58,290 nt of DNA, from positions 1-58,290 of the forward strand of contig JALOOM010000048.1 of NCBI GenBank assembly GCA_025454395.1, read 5' to 3'. The stretch is from Elainella sp. Prado103 (GTDB taxonomy: Bacteria > Cyanobacteriota > Cyanobacteriia > Elainellales > Elainellaceae). Both the position numbers and the translations under genes were made by a program. This document shows positions 1-9,535 of the stretch, one piece after another. The notes beneath the pieces were generated by a model. It did no database searches, was not told the DNA's origin, and worked only from the letters and a program-made list of their open reading frames with translations. How positions within the stretch are numbered: position 1 is the stretch's first letter; the number at the start of each line of letters is the position of its first letter.

Positions 1-60
1 CTCTGGTCATTCTGGCTCTGGTCATTCTGGCTCTGGTCATTCTGGCTCTACTCACTGGAT
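1..60 (+). repeat. 15-bp tandem repeat, coding
   Basis: Three exact copies of ctctggtcattctgg (1-15, 16-30, 31-45) and a degenerate fourth copy to base 60. The repeat may continue left of the window. In the open frame it encodes Ser-Gly-His-Ser-Gly units that lie just before the membrane part of the large protein. Confidence 0.9.
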
Positions 61-3000
61 TGGGCGCAGCATCCAAACCTTGATGGCAGAAATCAGCGTG
101 ATTTGGCTACTCTGTCTGGGCGTATTCATGGTTGTGCTGTCTTCAGGGGTGCTAGCCGCTTCCCAATGGCAAAACTTTTCAGCCGTTGGACAATATGGTA
201 TTCTGCTCACCTACACGCTTGCCTTTGCGGTTGCGAGTATTTGGACAGGTCGCCAACCTGCCTTGCAACTGACTGCTCAAATGCTCCAGCTTGCGACCTT
301 ACTGATCATTCCAGTCAATTTCTGGATGATGGATGGTTTACAACTCTGGCGATCAACCATCGGGCTAGGAGTCTGTTTGCTATCCGGACTTCTGCTGAGC
401 GGAATGACTAGACAACAATTCTCTCGCTTACTCACTGGATTTCCTCCAATCATTCAACGTTATCTCGTACTCAACAGCTTTCTACTGAATGGATTACATT
501 GGGGCTGGAGCATCCCTGGGTTTCCGATCGCCGCAACCTATATCGGTACCATCAGTACTGCTTGGTTGATTTATCGAGTAACCCAAACGTTTACTTCTGC
601 TTCTACTTCAGCTTTTTCTCCATCTCCCGCTTTCTCTTCACCGACAGATATCGATCGCACTTCTGAATCTCCCCTCCAAATTACACCCGTTCGATCAGCT
701 CCCTCCTTCCCCTTACTCCCCTTATCGTTAATTATCAGTGCGGTCTTGCTGTTGATGGGTCGGGCAATTTTAGCCGCAGCAGTTCCCTTGTCTGATCTGG
801 GTTTGGCAGTTGGGATTTGCGGTTGGCTATTTTGCTGGTTGGGGCGTTTGGAATACAGGCAGAGAATTCCGTGGGGAATGCTAGGAGGCGGATTATTGGC
901 GATCGGCTGGGTTGCCTGCATCGGCAGCGATCCACCTATACAAGCCCTGGCAATCAGTGGATTAGCATTATGGATCGAGGGCGATCGGCTCTGGCGAGCA
1001 CAGCATAATAGTCATCAGAGAGATGGTCAGAGTAATTATCAAATCAGTCATCCGATTGATGAGCAAATTAATATTCAAGGCGGTAGTCAAAGTTATATTT
1101 CAAGTAATTATATTCACCATCAAGCTGCGATCGATTTGATCAGTAGTTTGGTCATCGGACTCCAGACCTACAGCTTACTCTGGAGACTGATTCCCGCAGC
1201 CACACGGCATGGCATTTTGACCGTCGCAGATGCTTGGTTTGGGGATGCCGGATTACCGATCGCCCTGTTAGGAGTTGCGGGCTTACCTTACCTCTGGCTC
1301 ATGCTGGGAGTGGGTGCATTTTGGCAACAGCAGGGGCAAACGCGCTTTGTAAAATTGACAGAAAGATGCGCGATCGGATTGGGTGCCATTTTGATCCTGT
1401 TCAGTTGGGCAAATCCCTGGCTACGGTTCCTGACGTTAACCGGAGTTGCCCTCACATTTTTACAACAACATATCCTGCCACGACAACGCCGTGCTCTGGG
1501 TTGGATTTACCTCTGCCATGGATTACTGTTAGCTGCGGTAATATCTGGGATTGCCGCATTTTGGCCAGATCTTGCCGGGTTAACCTGGGCCCAAATTTTG
1601 CTGGGATTGATGGCGATCGAATGGGGCATGAGTTTGGGACAGTCGGCTTGGCAACAGAGTGGTTGGCCATTTGGGCTGGGATTATCCGGACTCAGCTATG
1701 CTTTGCTGTTTGCGATGATGGCTCCGTCAGTGAGCAATCCCTCTGGGGAGGCTGACCTTTCTGCTGCCCTAGTCTGGTTGGTGACCCCGGCGCTACTGAC
1801 GGGTTTAGCAATGAGGTATCGCAGAACAGCCGTTGAACTGAGCAGTGGGGGGTTGTTTGCCCTCTTGTTTTTGCTCCATTCTCGTTCGAGCTGGCTATTG
1901 GCAGCGGGGGTAGCGGTAGGGCTGATGGCAATTAATACCTGGATTTTCTATCGCGATCGACCCAGCAATTCAGGTCGCTTGATGCGGCCGATCGGAGCGG
2001 CCGCCATCACAATCGGCTGGGGATTGGGGTTGGAAATCCTCGCTTTTTGGCAGTTTGGGTCAGACTGGCTCAGCTTCGATCGCAGCATTATCCTATTCGC
2101 GATCCACCTCTGGATCCTATGGCTGATTTGGGAGCGAACCGGCAAACCTCAACCTGGGGAACCAGATGGGCAATGGGCAGAAGACGCGGCGTTATCCCTG
2201 AGCAGTTGTTACGGAGTAGCGGCCAACAGTTGGGCGATCGGGCTCAATTTCATCAGCCTCAGTTGCTTGAGTTTATATGCAATCACTCACTATGTCTTCC
2301 CGGTGTTTTGGCCAATTTCTGGATGGTTGATCGGCGGGCTGATCTTGCTGGGATCTGCGATCGGCTATCGTCTTTGGCAGGCAGAAACCGAGTGGTGCTA
2401 CTACAGTGGAGCTTGGGCGATCGGCATTTTGGTTGGGCTTCTGGTGAGTTGGACAAACCTGGCAGGGACAGAGTCGATCGCAGTGTTGCAAAGGTTAGCC
2501 CTTGGCATGTTGGGCTTGGGTTTGGCCAGCCAATTAGCCGGAGATTGGGCCGTCAGACGATCGGGGCTGTACCGATCGAGTTGGCATGGGATCCCGTTAA
2601 TTTATGGCGGATTGGGGTTGGCCGTAACCTCTCAAACTTGGAGCCCCATGACTGGACTCTATACCCTGGCCGCTGCCCTGATCGCCTGTGGAGTCGGTAG
2701 CCGCTCGCCAGCCTTAAAACCGCTGACGGGGTTGGGGCTTCTCCTCCGTTCGATCGGACTATATGCAGGATTGCTATATTTTCTCAGGCAGTCCCAGGGA
2801 GAACCCGGAGATGGTTGGGCGATTCTGGCTGGGTTGGCGATCGGAATTGCTGCGGTCGATCGCTGCGGGCAAAAATGGTTACTTCCTTATTTACGCCTGA
2901 ATGCCCTCACTTTGCGGCAAGTCGCTCATTGCCACTGGCTCTTGGGTAGCAGTTTGGTCATCTTGTCTCCCCTGGGAGGGCTAAGCGATCAGGGAGCAGT

Positions 3001-3913
3001 GATCGGCTTAGGCATACTGGCCGTCAGTGCCGGTTACGCTTTGATGCAGGGGCGCACCCATCAACCCGGTACAGCGCCACAACAGGCTGGCTGGATCTAT
3101 GCCGGTCTGACGGAGGTGCTGTTGGGATTAGCCTATGGGCTCGATCGGTGGATTCCTGATGCCAGTTGGCTGTTGTCCTGGGCAGGTAGCCTAGCGGTGG
3201 GCGTAGGGTTGCTACTTTATTTTCTACCCTGGAACCGTTGGGGATGGATCCAAACCCCATGGTGTCGGATGGCGATCCTACTGCCTGGCACCGTGACCCT
3301 GCTTACCCTAACCCAAATTTCGCTACAAAGCCTGCTGATCGGGGCAACGTTTTATGCCTGGATCGCCAAAACGGAAGTTCGGCCACGCCTGAGTTACCTG
3401 AGTTTATTCCTGTTTGACTGGGCCGTCGTGCGGTTTTTGCTGGCTCAGTCTCTGCTCACTCTCCCCTGGCTAGGACTGCTACTCTCTGGATCACTACTGT
3501 TTGTCGTTCAAATTGATCCTGGGTTGCAAAGCGCAACCGCTAAGGAGAAACGACACGGGTTACGCTTTTTGGCGGTGCTGCTGTTGAGCGTGACTCTGTT
3601 TTATCAGGCAGAGTTGGAGGCCGATCCCGCCTTATTGATCCGGTTGCTCACTTTAGGTTGGGCAATGGGGCTAATTTTGGCAGGTTTAGGGCTGCGCATG
3701 CGGGCTTTCCTCTATGGGGGAACGCTGACTTTTGTAGGGCAGGTAATGAGAATTTTAGGTCTTTTTATTTGGACAGAAGCCCTGTTGTTGTGGGCGATCG
3801 GGATTATGATTGGGCTGTCGTTGATCTGGATCGCAGCTACCTTTGAGGCTCGTCGCAGCCAGGTGAATGCACTCATGCAATATTGGTTAAACGAGTTAGA
3901 GGATTGGGAATAA
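2..3913 (+). CDS. Very large polytopic membrane protein, 5' end outside window
   Basis: The reading frame is open from base 2 with no stop upstream of the first in-window start codons (TTG at 80, ATG at 83), so I read this as a gene whose beginning lies left of the window. The first in-window codons encode a (SGHSG)n linker made of 15-bp tandem repeats. The remaining roughly 1280 residues are a long series of hydrophobic helices (well over 25 candidate membrane segments) rich in Gly, Leu and Trp, with one hydrophilic Ser/Pro-rich loop near in-window residues 170-200 and another, Gln/His/Ser-rich, near 310-345. Large multi-spanning proteins of this style are common in cyanobacteria and usually uncharacterised. 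I do not recognise a catalytic motif. It is followed after 125 bp by a same-strand AAA-like protein; no functional link is evident. Confidence 0.75.
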   Translation, partial: SGHSGSGHSGSGHSGSTHWIGRSIQTLMAEISVIWLLCLGVFMVVLSSGVLAASQWQNFSAVGQYGILLTYTLAFAVASIWTGRQPALQLTAQMLQLATLLIIPVNFWMMDGLQLWRSTIGLGVCLLSGLLLSGMTRQQFSRLLTGFPPIIQRYLVLNSFLLNGLHWGWSIPGFPIAATYIGTISTAWLIYRVTQTFTSASTSAFSPSPAFSSPTDIDRTSESPLQITPVRSAPSFPLLPLSLIISAVLLLMGRAILAAAVPLSDLGLAVGICGWLFCWLGRLEYRQRIPWGMLGGGLLAIGWVACIGSDPPIQALAISGLALWIEGDRLWRAQHNSHQRDGQSNYQISHPIDEQINIQGGSQSYISSNYIHHQAAIDLISSLVIGLQTYSLLWRLIPAATRHGILTVADAWFGDAGLPIALLGVAGLPYLWLMLGVGAFWQQQGQTRFVKLTERCAIGLGAILILFSWANPWLRFLTLTGVALTFLQQHILPRQRRALGWIYLCHGLLLAAVISGIAAFWPDLAGLTWAQILLGLMAIEWGMSLGQSAWQQSGWPFGLGLSGLSYALLFAMMAPSVSNPSGEADLSAALVWLVTPALLTGLAMRYRRTAVELSSGGLFALLFLLHSRSSWLLAAGVAVGLMAINTWIFYRDRPSNSGRLMRPIGAAAITIGWGLGLEILAFWQFGSDWLSFDRSIILFAIHLWILWLIWERTGKPQPGEPDGQWAEDAALSLSSCYGVAANSWAIGLNFISLSCLSLYAITHYVFPVFWPISGWLIGGLILLGSAIGYRLWQAETEWCYYSGAWAIGILVGLLVSWTNLAGTESIAVLQRLALGMLGLGLASQLAGDWAVRRSGLYRSSWHGIPLIYGGLGLAVTSQTWSPMTGLYTLAAALIACGVGSRSPALKPLTGLGLLLRSIGLYAGLLYFLRQSQGEPGDGWAILAGLAIGIAAVDRCGQKWLLPYLRLNALTLRQVAHCHWLLGSSLVILSPLGGLSDQGAVIGLGILAVSAGYALMQGRTHQPGTAPQQAGWIYAGLTEVLLGLAYGLDRWIPDASWLLSWAGSLAVGVGLLLYFLPWNRWGWIQTPWCRMAILLPGTVTLLTLTQISLQSLLIGATFYAWIAKTEVRPRLSYLSLFLFDWAVVRFLLAQSLLTLPWLGLLLSGSLLFVVQIDPGLQSATAKEKRHGLRFLAVLLLSVTLFYQAELEADPALLIRLLTLGWAMGLILAGLGLRMRAFLYGGTLTFVGQVMRILGLFIWTEALLLWAIGIMIGLSLIWIAATFEARRSQVNALMQYWLNELEDWE

Positions 3914-3951
3914 CCATCAATCATGATCTAGGGAAACGACCTGACAAACCG

Positions 3952-3971
3952 GAATACCCTTTCAGGTATTC
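3952..3971. other. Inverted repeat after the large membrane protein
   Basis: GAATACC (3952-3958) and GGTATTC (3965-3971) form a perfect 7-bp stem with a 6-base loop, 39 bases after the stop codon at 3913. There is no U-run, so it is only a possible transcript end or processing signal. Confidence 0.35.
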
Positions 3972-4038
3972 AGATTAATATGCCATGATGAAAAAGCTGA
4001 TGCGTCCCCATTTTCCCGTCCTTCAGAGATGATCAGAA

Positions 4039-5562
4039 ATGATCGAACAGAATGTTGCTGATTCTGCTACCCACGCTACGCCCCATTCTGCCTATACCAC
4101 ATCTTATGGACAAGCAGCGATGGATATTCCAGGCGGCCCCGTGCCCCTGAATTCGCCTTTCTATATTGAACGGGTGGCTATTGAACAAGAAGCCTTTGCC
4201 CAACTAGAGCAGCCGGGTGGTTTACTGCGCTTGAAAGCACCCCAAAAGATGGGGAAAAGCACTCTGATGGTGCGGTTGATCGATCGATCGATCCAGCTCG
4301 ATTATCGCCCGCTTTATCTAGATTTACAGTTGGCCGATCGAGCCGTGTTAGCGGATGCCGATCGGTTCATGCGCTGGTTTTGTGCGGCTGCGAGTCGGGA
4401 GTTAGGTTTGCCATCCCAGGTAGAAGCCTATTGGAGCCAAGGCTTAAATAGCAAAATGAGTTGTCTGCTTTACTGGCAGCACTATTTACTCCCCCAGATT
4501 GATCGGCCAGTGGTGCTACTCCTAAATGAAGTCAATCGGCTATTTGATTACCCAGTGCTGGCGCAAGAGTTTTTACCCTTCATTCGATCGCTCTACGAAG
4601 CCGCACGCTATACGCCTATTTTGCAAAAACTACGGCTGGTGTTAGCTTACTCCACCGAAATTTATGTGCCCCTGCAACTCCATCAATCTCCCTTTAATGT
4701 GGGGGTGGCGATCGAATTACCTGAGCTGACTCTGCAAGAAATTCATACGCTGGTCGATCGCTATCAGCTACCCTGGCAGTTTCCAACCCGAATGCAGCGA
4801 GTAATCCGTATTTATGAATTAGTCGGTGGACATCCGTATTTGGTACAGCTCGCCCTACACCATTTAGCTCAAATCGTTCAAACGCATCTTGTTCAACCTC
4901 ATACGACTCAAGCTCACTCAGCCCAAACCCATTCAGCTCAGGACTATTTAAACGAAGCACCTTCAACCCAGATACCTTCAACCCAGATACCTTCAACTCA
5001 GATACCTTCAACTCAGGCACCTTCAGCGCTAACCCATCTCACCCCAGCCAAACCGACCTATCTAACTCAAGCGCACCTGCCGATTCCTCCCGGCTTTACA
5101 CCCACAACTCCAGCCCCACTTGGAGCAGAGGTTTTCCAACCACTGGCGAAAAATATTCATGCTCCTGAGCCTACCCACCCGATCCATCCCCATCAGACTC
5201 CAGAGGAATCCAATCTACCGCTAACGGATCAGCCCTCTCTAACGGATCAGCCACCCGCAGATCAACTCCTGATCTCCAATCTTGATGCAGCCCTCGCCCA
5301 ACTTCTTGAGCAGGCTCCAACCTTGCAAGGGATTTATCGCGATCATTTACAGCGTCATTTAGCCGTATTGCGAGTTCATTCAGATTTGGTGATCGCCTTA
5401 CAGCAGGTTCTTCAGATGGGCGCGATCGAGCTACCAGCAGCTCAATCCTATAAACTTCAAAGCCTGGGTTTAATTCGTTTACGGGGCAACGAAGCGATCA
5501 TTAGTCGTCGTCTCTACCAACTGTACTTTAGCCGTCATTGCCTGCAAGATCCGATGGGTTGA
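4039..5562 (+). CDS. AAA-like domain protein (AAA_35 type) with asparagines in the Walker B motif
   Basis: 507 residues. The N-terminal part (about 28-275) has the layout of the cyanobacterial AAA-like family: PGGPVPLNSPFYIER near the start, a P-loop-like APQKMGKSTL around residues 70-80, then VVLLLNEVNRLFDYP around 155-170. In the family as I know it, the last motif reads LDEVD, with two acids; here both are Asn (AAT codons), which should weaken or abolish ATP hydrolysis. Residues about 290-345 are low-complexity Thr/Gln/Ser/Pro/His repeats encoded by 15-bp tandem units. A helical C-terminal part (about 420-507) ends the protein. Family members are often fused to other modules or act in signalling, but the role of this stand-alone copy is unknown. 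The ATG at 4039 was chosen because the nearby ATG at 4029 is out of frame. Confidence 0.75.
   Translation: MIEQNVADSATHATPHSAYTTSYGQAAMDIPGGPVPLNSPFYIERVAIEQEAFAQLEQPGGLLRLKAPQKMGKSTLMVRLIDRSIQLDYRPLYLDLQLADRAVLADADRFMRWFCAAASRELGLPSQVEAYWSQGLNSKMSCLLYWQHYLLPQIDRPVVLLLNEVNRLFDYPVLAQEFLPFIRSLYEAARYTPILQKLRLVLAYSTEIYVPLQLHQSPFNVGVAIELPELTLQEIHTLVDRYQLPWQFPTRMQRVIRIYELVGGHPYLVQLALHHLAQIVQTHLVQPHTTQAHSAQTHSAQDYLNEAPSTQIPSTQIPSTQIPSTQAPSALTHLTPAKPTYLTQAHLPIPPGFTPTTPAPLGAEVFQPLAKNIHAPEPTHPIHPHQTPEESNLPLTDQPSLTDQPPADQLLISNLDAALAQLLEQAPTLQGIYRDHLQRHLAVLRVHSDLVIALQQVLQMGAIELPAAQSYKLQSLGLIRLRGNEAIISRRLYQLYFSRHCLQDPMG
4906..5029 (+). repeat. In-frame 15-bp tandem repeats in the AAA-like gene
   Basis: Degenerate 15-bp units at 4906-4935 (actcaagctcactca-like) and a clearer run of ccttcaacycagata from 4960 (4960-4974, 4975-4989, 4990-5004, 5005-5019, then decaying). 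They encode TQAHS/AQTHS and PSTQI pentapeptides in a linker. Confidence 0.85.
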
Positions 5563-5647
5563 TTAAACTCAGCGAGGTTACCACTCACCCCGCTGGTCTG
5601 CAAAACCGTGCTTGAACCTTGCAGTCCACACGACTCCTCAAAGTTTA

Positions 5648-7225
5648 TTACCGGATCAGAGCGGGTTGCGGCATCGTATGGGGCAGGGGAGATGGAGCCA
5701 AGGGCAAAGTAGCTAAGTTCGACTCCATTTGAGCTTTCACCTGATGCCGAAATGTGAAGAAGTGTTCACCGATCCCTAGAGCCGTGAAATAGTCATAGAA
5801 GAACTGTGGCTTCTGGAGTGCAATGAGTAGCATCTGTTTCCAGAACTGCCAACGGGTCGATCGCACGAAACCCTGTCGCCAACAGATTGCCAAAAACAGG
5901 CGAATCTCATGCATACTAATGGGGCGTTTACTCGGAGGACGCTTTCCTTCCATCATACTGAAATGACGAAAGGTACGTTTCAGATATGCCATTGGATCAT
6001 AAAGCTGCCAGAATGCTTGAATGTATTCGTTGACGATCGTTTCTACTGGGCGGGTAGGAATAAAGTTCATGAGCGATCGTTGAGAACCTAAATATTCATC
6101 AAACCCTTCCAGTAACCGTTGTTCTTCCTTGAGCCGTTGCCACATTGCCGTGTTGTGTAGGGCTTGCAATAAATTTAAGTGCGCCTGTGGAATGCCAGTT
6201 TCCTCAACAAATTCCTGGATCCGCTGTCCAGCCCCCGGTTTTTCACCGTCAAAACCCAAGATAAATCCAGACATGATCTGCAAGCCTGCTCGTGTAATTT
6301 TTTGACAGGACTCTACTAACGATTGCCGCATATTTTGTTCTTTGTTGGCGACCGCCAGACTATCAACATCAGGAGTTTCAATCCCCATAAAAATCATCGT
6401 AAAGCCGGCCTGTACCATCAGATCGATCAGCTCCTCATCTTCTGCCAAATTCAGCGAAGCTTCAGTCAACAAGATGAATGGGTAATTTTTAGCCTGCATC
6501 CAGGGAATGAGTTCTCGTAAAAACAGTTTGGCGTTACGCTTATTGCCGATAAAGTTATCATCCACCACAAACACCAAGCGTCGCCAGCCCGTTTGATAGA
6601 GCGCTTCAAATTCCCGTAACATCTGATCTGGAGTTTTGGTACGGGGCTTACGTCCGTATAAATTGATAATGTCACAAAATTCACATTGAAAGGGACACCC
6701 ACGCGAAAATTGCAAGGTTACCGCTAAATAGGCATCTAGATCGAGTAGATCAAAGCGTGGAATAGGCGTTGCCGTCACATCCGGTTTTTCAGCGGCTCGG
6801 AACACACCGCTTTCCTCTCCCCGTTCAAGGGCTGCCACAAACTGGGGAAGGGTGATTTCTCCTTCGTCTAGCACCAGATAATGGGCACCTGCCTCTAAAG
6901 CAAATTCAGGCACCGAGGTCGCAAATGGGCCGCCAACAGCTACTTTCTTACCCATCGCCACCCCTTTTTGAATCAAAGCCCGAAAATCTTGGCGTTGAAT
7001 CACCATCGCGGAAATCATGACGAGATCGCACCATTGCCAATCAGCATCCGATTCGAGTCGGACATTTCGATCGATTAACCGAAACTCCCAAGTTTGGGGT
7101 AAGAGCGCTGCAACCGTGATTAATCCAAGCGGGGGATTGGTTGATCGCAATCCAGCAATATCCAGGGTTTCCTGATAGGACCAAAATGAATTCGGCAGAA
7201 TTGGCCAAATCAACAGCACTTTCAT
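5648..7225 (-). CDS. B12-binding radical SAM protein with DUF4070-like C-terminus (HpnP-like family)
   Basis: 525 residues from the ATG at 7225, preceded by a GGAG ribosome site; the frame stays open to 7324 but the upstream 33 residues look non-native. Residues 1-150 resemble a cobalamin-binding domain (MKVLLIWP start, GLITVAALLP, AVGGPFATS). The radical SAM core follows with FSRGCPFQCEFCD, the CxxxCxxC cluster ligands, then VVDDNFIGNKRN and the GIETPD motif. The C-terminal third matches the DUF4070 pattern. The closest characterised relative I can name is the hopanoid C-2 methylase HpnP, which shares the same domain layout and many local motifs. Cyanobacteria often carry several paralogues, so the substrate is not certain. 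There are no hopanoid genes next to it here. It is convergent with the AAA-like gene. Confidence 0.8.
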   Translation of the reverse strand: MKVLLIWPILPNSFWSYQETLDIAGLRSTNPPLGLITVAALLPQTWEFRLIDRNVRLESDADWQWCDLVMISAMVIQRQDFRALIQKGVAMGKKVAVGGPFATSVPEFALEAGAHYLVLDEGEITLPQFVAALERGEESGVFRAAEKPDVTATPIPRFDLLDLDAYLAVTLQFSRGCPFQCEFCDIINLYGRKPRTKTPDQMLREFEALYQTGWRRLVFVVDDNFIGNKRNAKLFLRELIPWMQAKNYPFILLTEASLNLAEDEELIDLMVQAGFTMIFMGIETPDVDSLAVANKEQNMRQSLVESCQKITRAGLQIMSGFILGFDGEKPGAGQRIQEFVEETGIPQAHLNLLQALHNTAMWQRLKEEQRLLEGFDEYLGSQRSLMNFIPTRPVETIVNEYIQAFWQLYDPMAYLKRTFRHFSMMEGKRPPSKRPISMHEIRLFLAICWRQGFVRSTRWQFWKQMLLIALQKPQFFYDYFTALGIGEHFFTFRHQVKAQMESNLATLPLAPSPLPHTMPQPALIR

Positions 7226-7325
7226 AGGCACTCCGGGGCTAGAAGAACGAGTACACTTCTTCAAATTTACGGCCGAATTTTTAAAAAACCAGAATATTCT
7301 TTGTTTTGCTTCAATAATCGACACT

Positions 7326-7816
7326 TTGCTTTGCTTTTCGTAATTTTTCTCGGTGTAGTTTTTTAGTACCGCTCCTGGATATCCATTGGGAACACCGAGC
7401 TTAAACAGGCAAAAACGTTGCTCAAGATTGTTCTAGCAAAACATCGAAAGCAGTAAGAATAGAACTCGGAAACCAGAGCAATAAAAGATGCAATCACAGG
7501 CTGGTATAACAGATCTGGGGGATGCAATCTTCTCATTTAAGGGTGGATTGCCAATCAGCAGTAGTCCGATCGTAAGTGCGACCGCAGGGCAGAACCTCTC
7601 TCTTGAGCGGTAGAAAACTGTAATTCATAAAGTAAATTTGGGTCATTCGTAATCAACTATTCATCAAAGTGACCCGCAAAGCGATACAAACTTGGGATTT
7701 TCGGCTGGGCCCGATCGTTTATTTTGCAGTCGCTCGATCAATTACCTAGAATGACTGAGGATCAATGAAGGCTCAGGTTTCAATACTCAATCAGGATTAG
7801 ATAGGAATAGAATTAT
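7326..7816. other. Intergenic region upstream of the FetB-like gene
   Basis: About 490 bp between divergent genes, so it must hold promoters for both. I see no convincing RNA gene. A 41-codon open frame at 7488-7613 (plus) has an ATG but no clear ribosome site and no recognisable features; I do not call it a gene. Confidence 0.4.
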
Positions 7817-8596
7817 ATGAACAACTGGATCGAACTCGATCTATTTGGTATGGGCTGTGGGTTAGGACTGATCTTACTGAGCCTGGGATTAGCATCATGG
7901 CAACGTTTAGGCATAACCTGGAAGATCGGAGTCGCCACAGGGCAATCCATTATCCAACTCTTAGTACTGGGATATATCTTAGAGCTAGTCTTTGCACTCC
8001 AAAATCCAGTCATTGTCTTGCTTGCCATTATCGGCATGATTGCGATTAGCGCGATTGTCACCCGGAATAAAATTGGCAATAGAGTTCCGTATTTACTGCC
8101 GATCGTCGGAATTTCTCTCGTTATCAGTACTGCATTGACGCTAACATACACTCACCTCCTCATTTTGCGAGTTCAGCCCTGGTATACTCCCCAATATCTG
8201 ATTCCTCTGGCAGGAGTTTTATTAGGAAATGCCATGAATGCGGCTGTGATCGCAGGTGAGCGGTTTATCAGCAATGTCAATCAGAACCAAACCGCAATTG
8301 AAACCCACCTGAGTTTAGGCGCAACTCCTCGCCAGTCCACACAAGCCTATCGTCAGGAAGCAATCAGAGCCAGTTTGTTCCCGACTTTGAATTCGATGAT
8401 GGTAATTGGAATCGTCACATTTCCCGGATTTTTTGCCGGACAAATGGTGGCTGGTATGGATCCCCTCAATGCCTCTCTTTATCAAATGCTAGTCATGTTC
8501 ATTCTAGTGATCACCACCCTGATCACCACCAGTCTGCTAATTCAGGGAATCGATCGCCAGCTCTTTACCTCTGCTGCCCAATTCAAATCATTTTAA
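7817..8596 (+). CDS. fetB: FetB-type (UPF0014) ABC transporter permease, putative iron exporter
   Basis: 259 residues with about seven hydrophobic segments. The conserved core PLAGVLLGNAMNAAVIAGERF and the later TLNSMMVIGIVTFPGFFAGQM (seen here around 135-210) are hallmarks of the UPF0014/FetB family. In Escherichia coli FetB works with the ATPase FetA to export iron and aid peroxide resistance. No FetA-like ATPase lies next to it in this window, so the partner must be elsewhere or another ATPase is used. The ATG at 7817 gives a sensible N-terminus leading straight into the first helix. The gene stands alone: recR downstream is on the opposite strand. Confidence 0.85.
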   Translation: MNNWIELDLFGMGCGLGLILLSLGLASWQRLGITWKIGVATGQSIIQLLVLGYILELVFALQNPVIVLLAIIGMIAISAIVTRNKIGNRVPYLLPIVGISLVISTALTLTYTHLLILRVQPWYTPQYLIPLAGVLLGNAMNAAVIAGERFISNVNQNQTAIETHLSLGATPRQSTQAYRQEAIRASLFPTLNSMMVIGIVTFPGFFAGQMVAGMDPLNASLYQMLVMFILVITTLITTSLLIQGIDRQLFTSAAQFKSF

Positions 8597-8620
8597 GCAA
8601 ATGGTAAGCCGACTGTCCCT

Positions 8621-9220
8621 TTAATCTAATTCTCTGCGACCCTCCAAAGCCCGTGCCAGAGTAACCTCATCTGCATATTCCAGATCGCCACCCATTGGTA
8701 ATCCAAAAGCAATACGAGTTACTTTGGTAAATGGCTTGAGCAATTGCCCAATGTAAAGCGTGGTAGTTTCCCCTTCCACACTGGGGTTGATCGCTAAAAT
8801 GACCTCTTTAATATCTTGCTTACTGACCCGTCGCACCAGTTGAGTAATATAAAGCTGATCAGGGCCGATCCCATCCATTGGCGAGATTAATCCCCCCAGT
8901 ACATGATATTTCCCTTTATATTCACGAGTTCGTTCCAGAGCAATTACATCTCTCGAATCAGAAACCACACAGATAGTGTGCTGCTCTCGATTCGTGTCAC
9001 GACAAATTTCACAGACCGGCTCTGCCGATAGGTGAAAGCAAACCGAACATAACCCCACCTGCTGTTTTGCTTCCAAGAGAGCTTGAGCCAGGGCTTGTAC
9101 CTCAGCTTCCGGTCGTTTGAGGATATGGAGAGCCAATCGTTGTGCAGTTTTGGGCCCCACCCCAGGCAGGCGCTGTAGTTGCTCAATGAGTCGAGCGAGA
9201 GGGCGTGTGTAGACTGTCAG
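8621..9220 (-). CDS. recR: Recombination protein RecR, probable CTG start
   Basis: RecR with RecF/RecO loads RecA onto gapped DNA. The protein shows the helix-hairpin-helix start ([20 protein letters not shown]), a C4 zinc motif (CSVC...CEIC), a Toprim domain ([12 protein letters not shown]...INPSVEGE) and the expected end. Full length would be 199 residues, as usual for the family. The homologous N-terminus begins MTVYTRP in cyanobacterial relatives; here the codon at that place is CTG at 9220, preceded by a strong GAGGAGG four bases upstream and by an in-frame TGA just before it. No ATG, GTG or TTG exists in the open stretch before GTG at 9160, which would delete 20 conserved residues. An ATT directly before the CTG is the only other option. 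Confidence 0.9.
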   Translation of the reverse strand: MTVYTRPLARLIEQLQRLPGVGPKTAQRLALHILKRPEAEVQALAQALLEAKQQVGLCSVCFHLSAEPVCEICRDTNREQHTICVVSDSRDVIALERTREYKGKYHVLGGLISPMDGIGPDQLYITQLVRRVSKQDIKEVILAINPSVEGETTTLYIGQLLKPFTKVTRIAFGLPMGGDLEYADEVTLARALEGRRELD

Positions 9221-9377
9221 AATGCCTCCTCAAGCAAATCAAACGATGAGAATCAATTTCATCTTGCTTCGATCCTAGCAATTTTACTGAATTTCGACTG
9301 ATTGGGCGACTGATTGGGCGATCGATTTTGCCATTTCCTGAAGACTGTTTCCCTCGCCTTTTTCTAGAAATACCCAT

Positions 9378-9407
9378 TCTAAACGGCTCTAAACGGCTCT
9401 AAACGAC
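9378..9407. repeat. 10-bp tandem repeat
   Basis: Three copies of tctaaacggc (9378, 9388, 9398; last copy ends gac) in the gap between divergent recR and the small lipoprotein gene. A nearby 12-bp duplication (tgggcgactgat-like, about 9296-9325) is of the same style. Confidence 0.75.
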
Positions 9408-9535
9408 CTCTGGTTACCCCCTAAATTCTCCTCATAAAGTTAGATAGCTCGCGTGCGCCGTTTCTTTCCTAGAGTGGAGGTTATTTGGGGTCACTTTTGC
9501 CATGCTATTGGAAAATTGAAGCGAGGCGCAAAGTG

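Noticed and set aside
7488-7613. 41-codon frame upstream of fetB
   Set aside because: No ribosome site and no recognisable feature; length is within chance.
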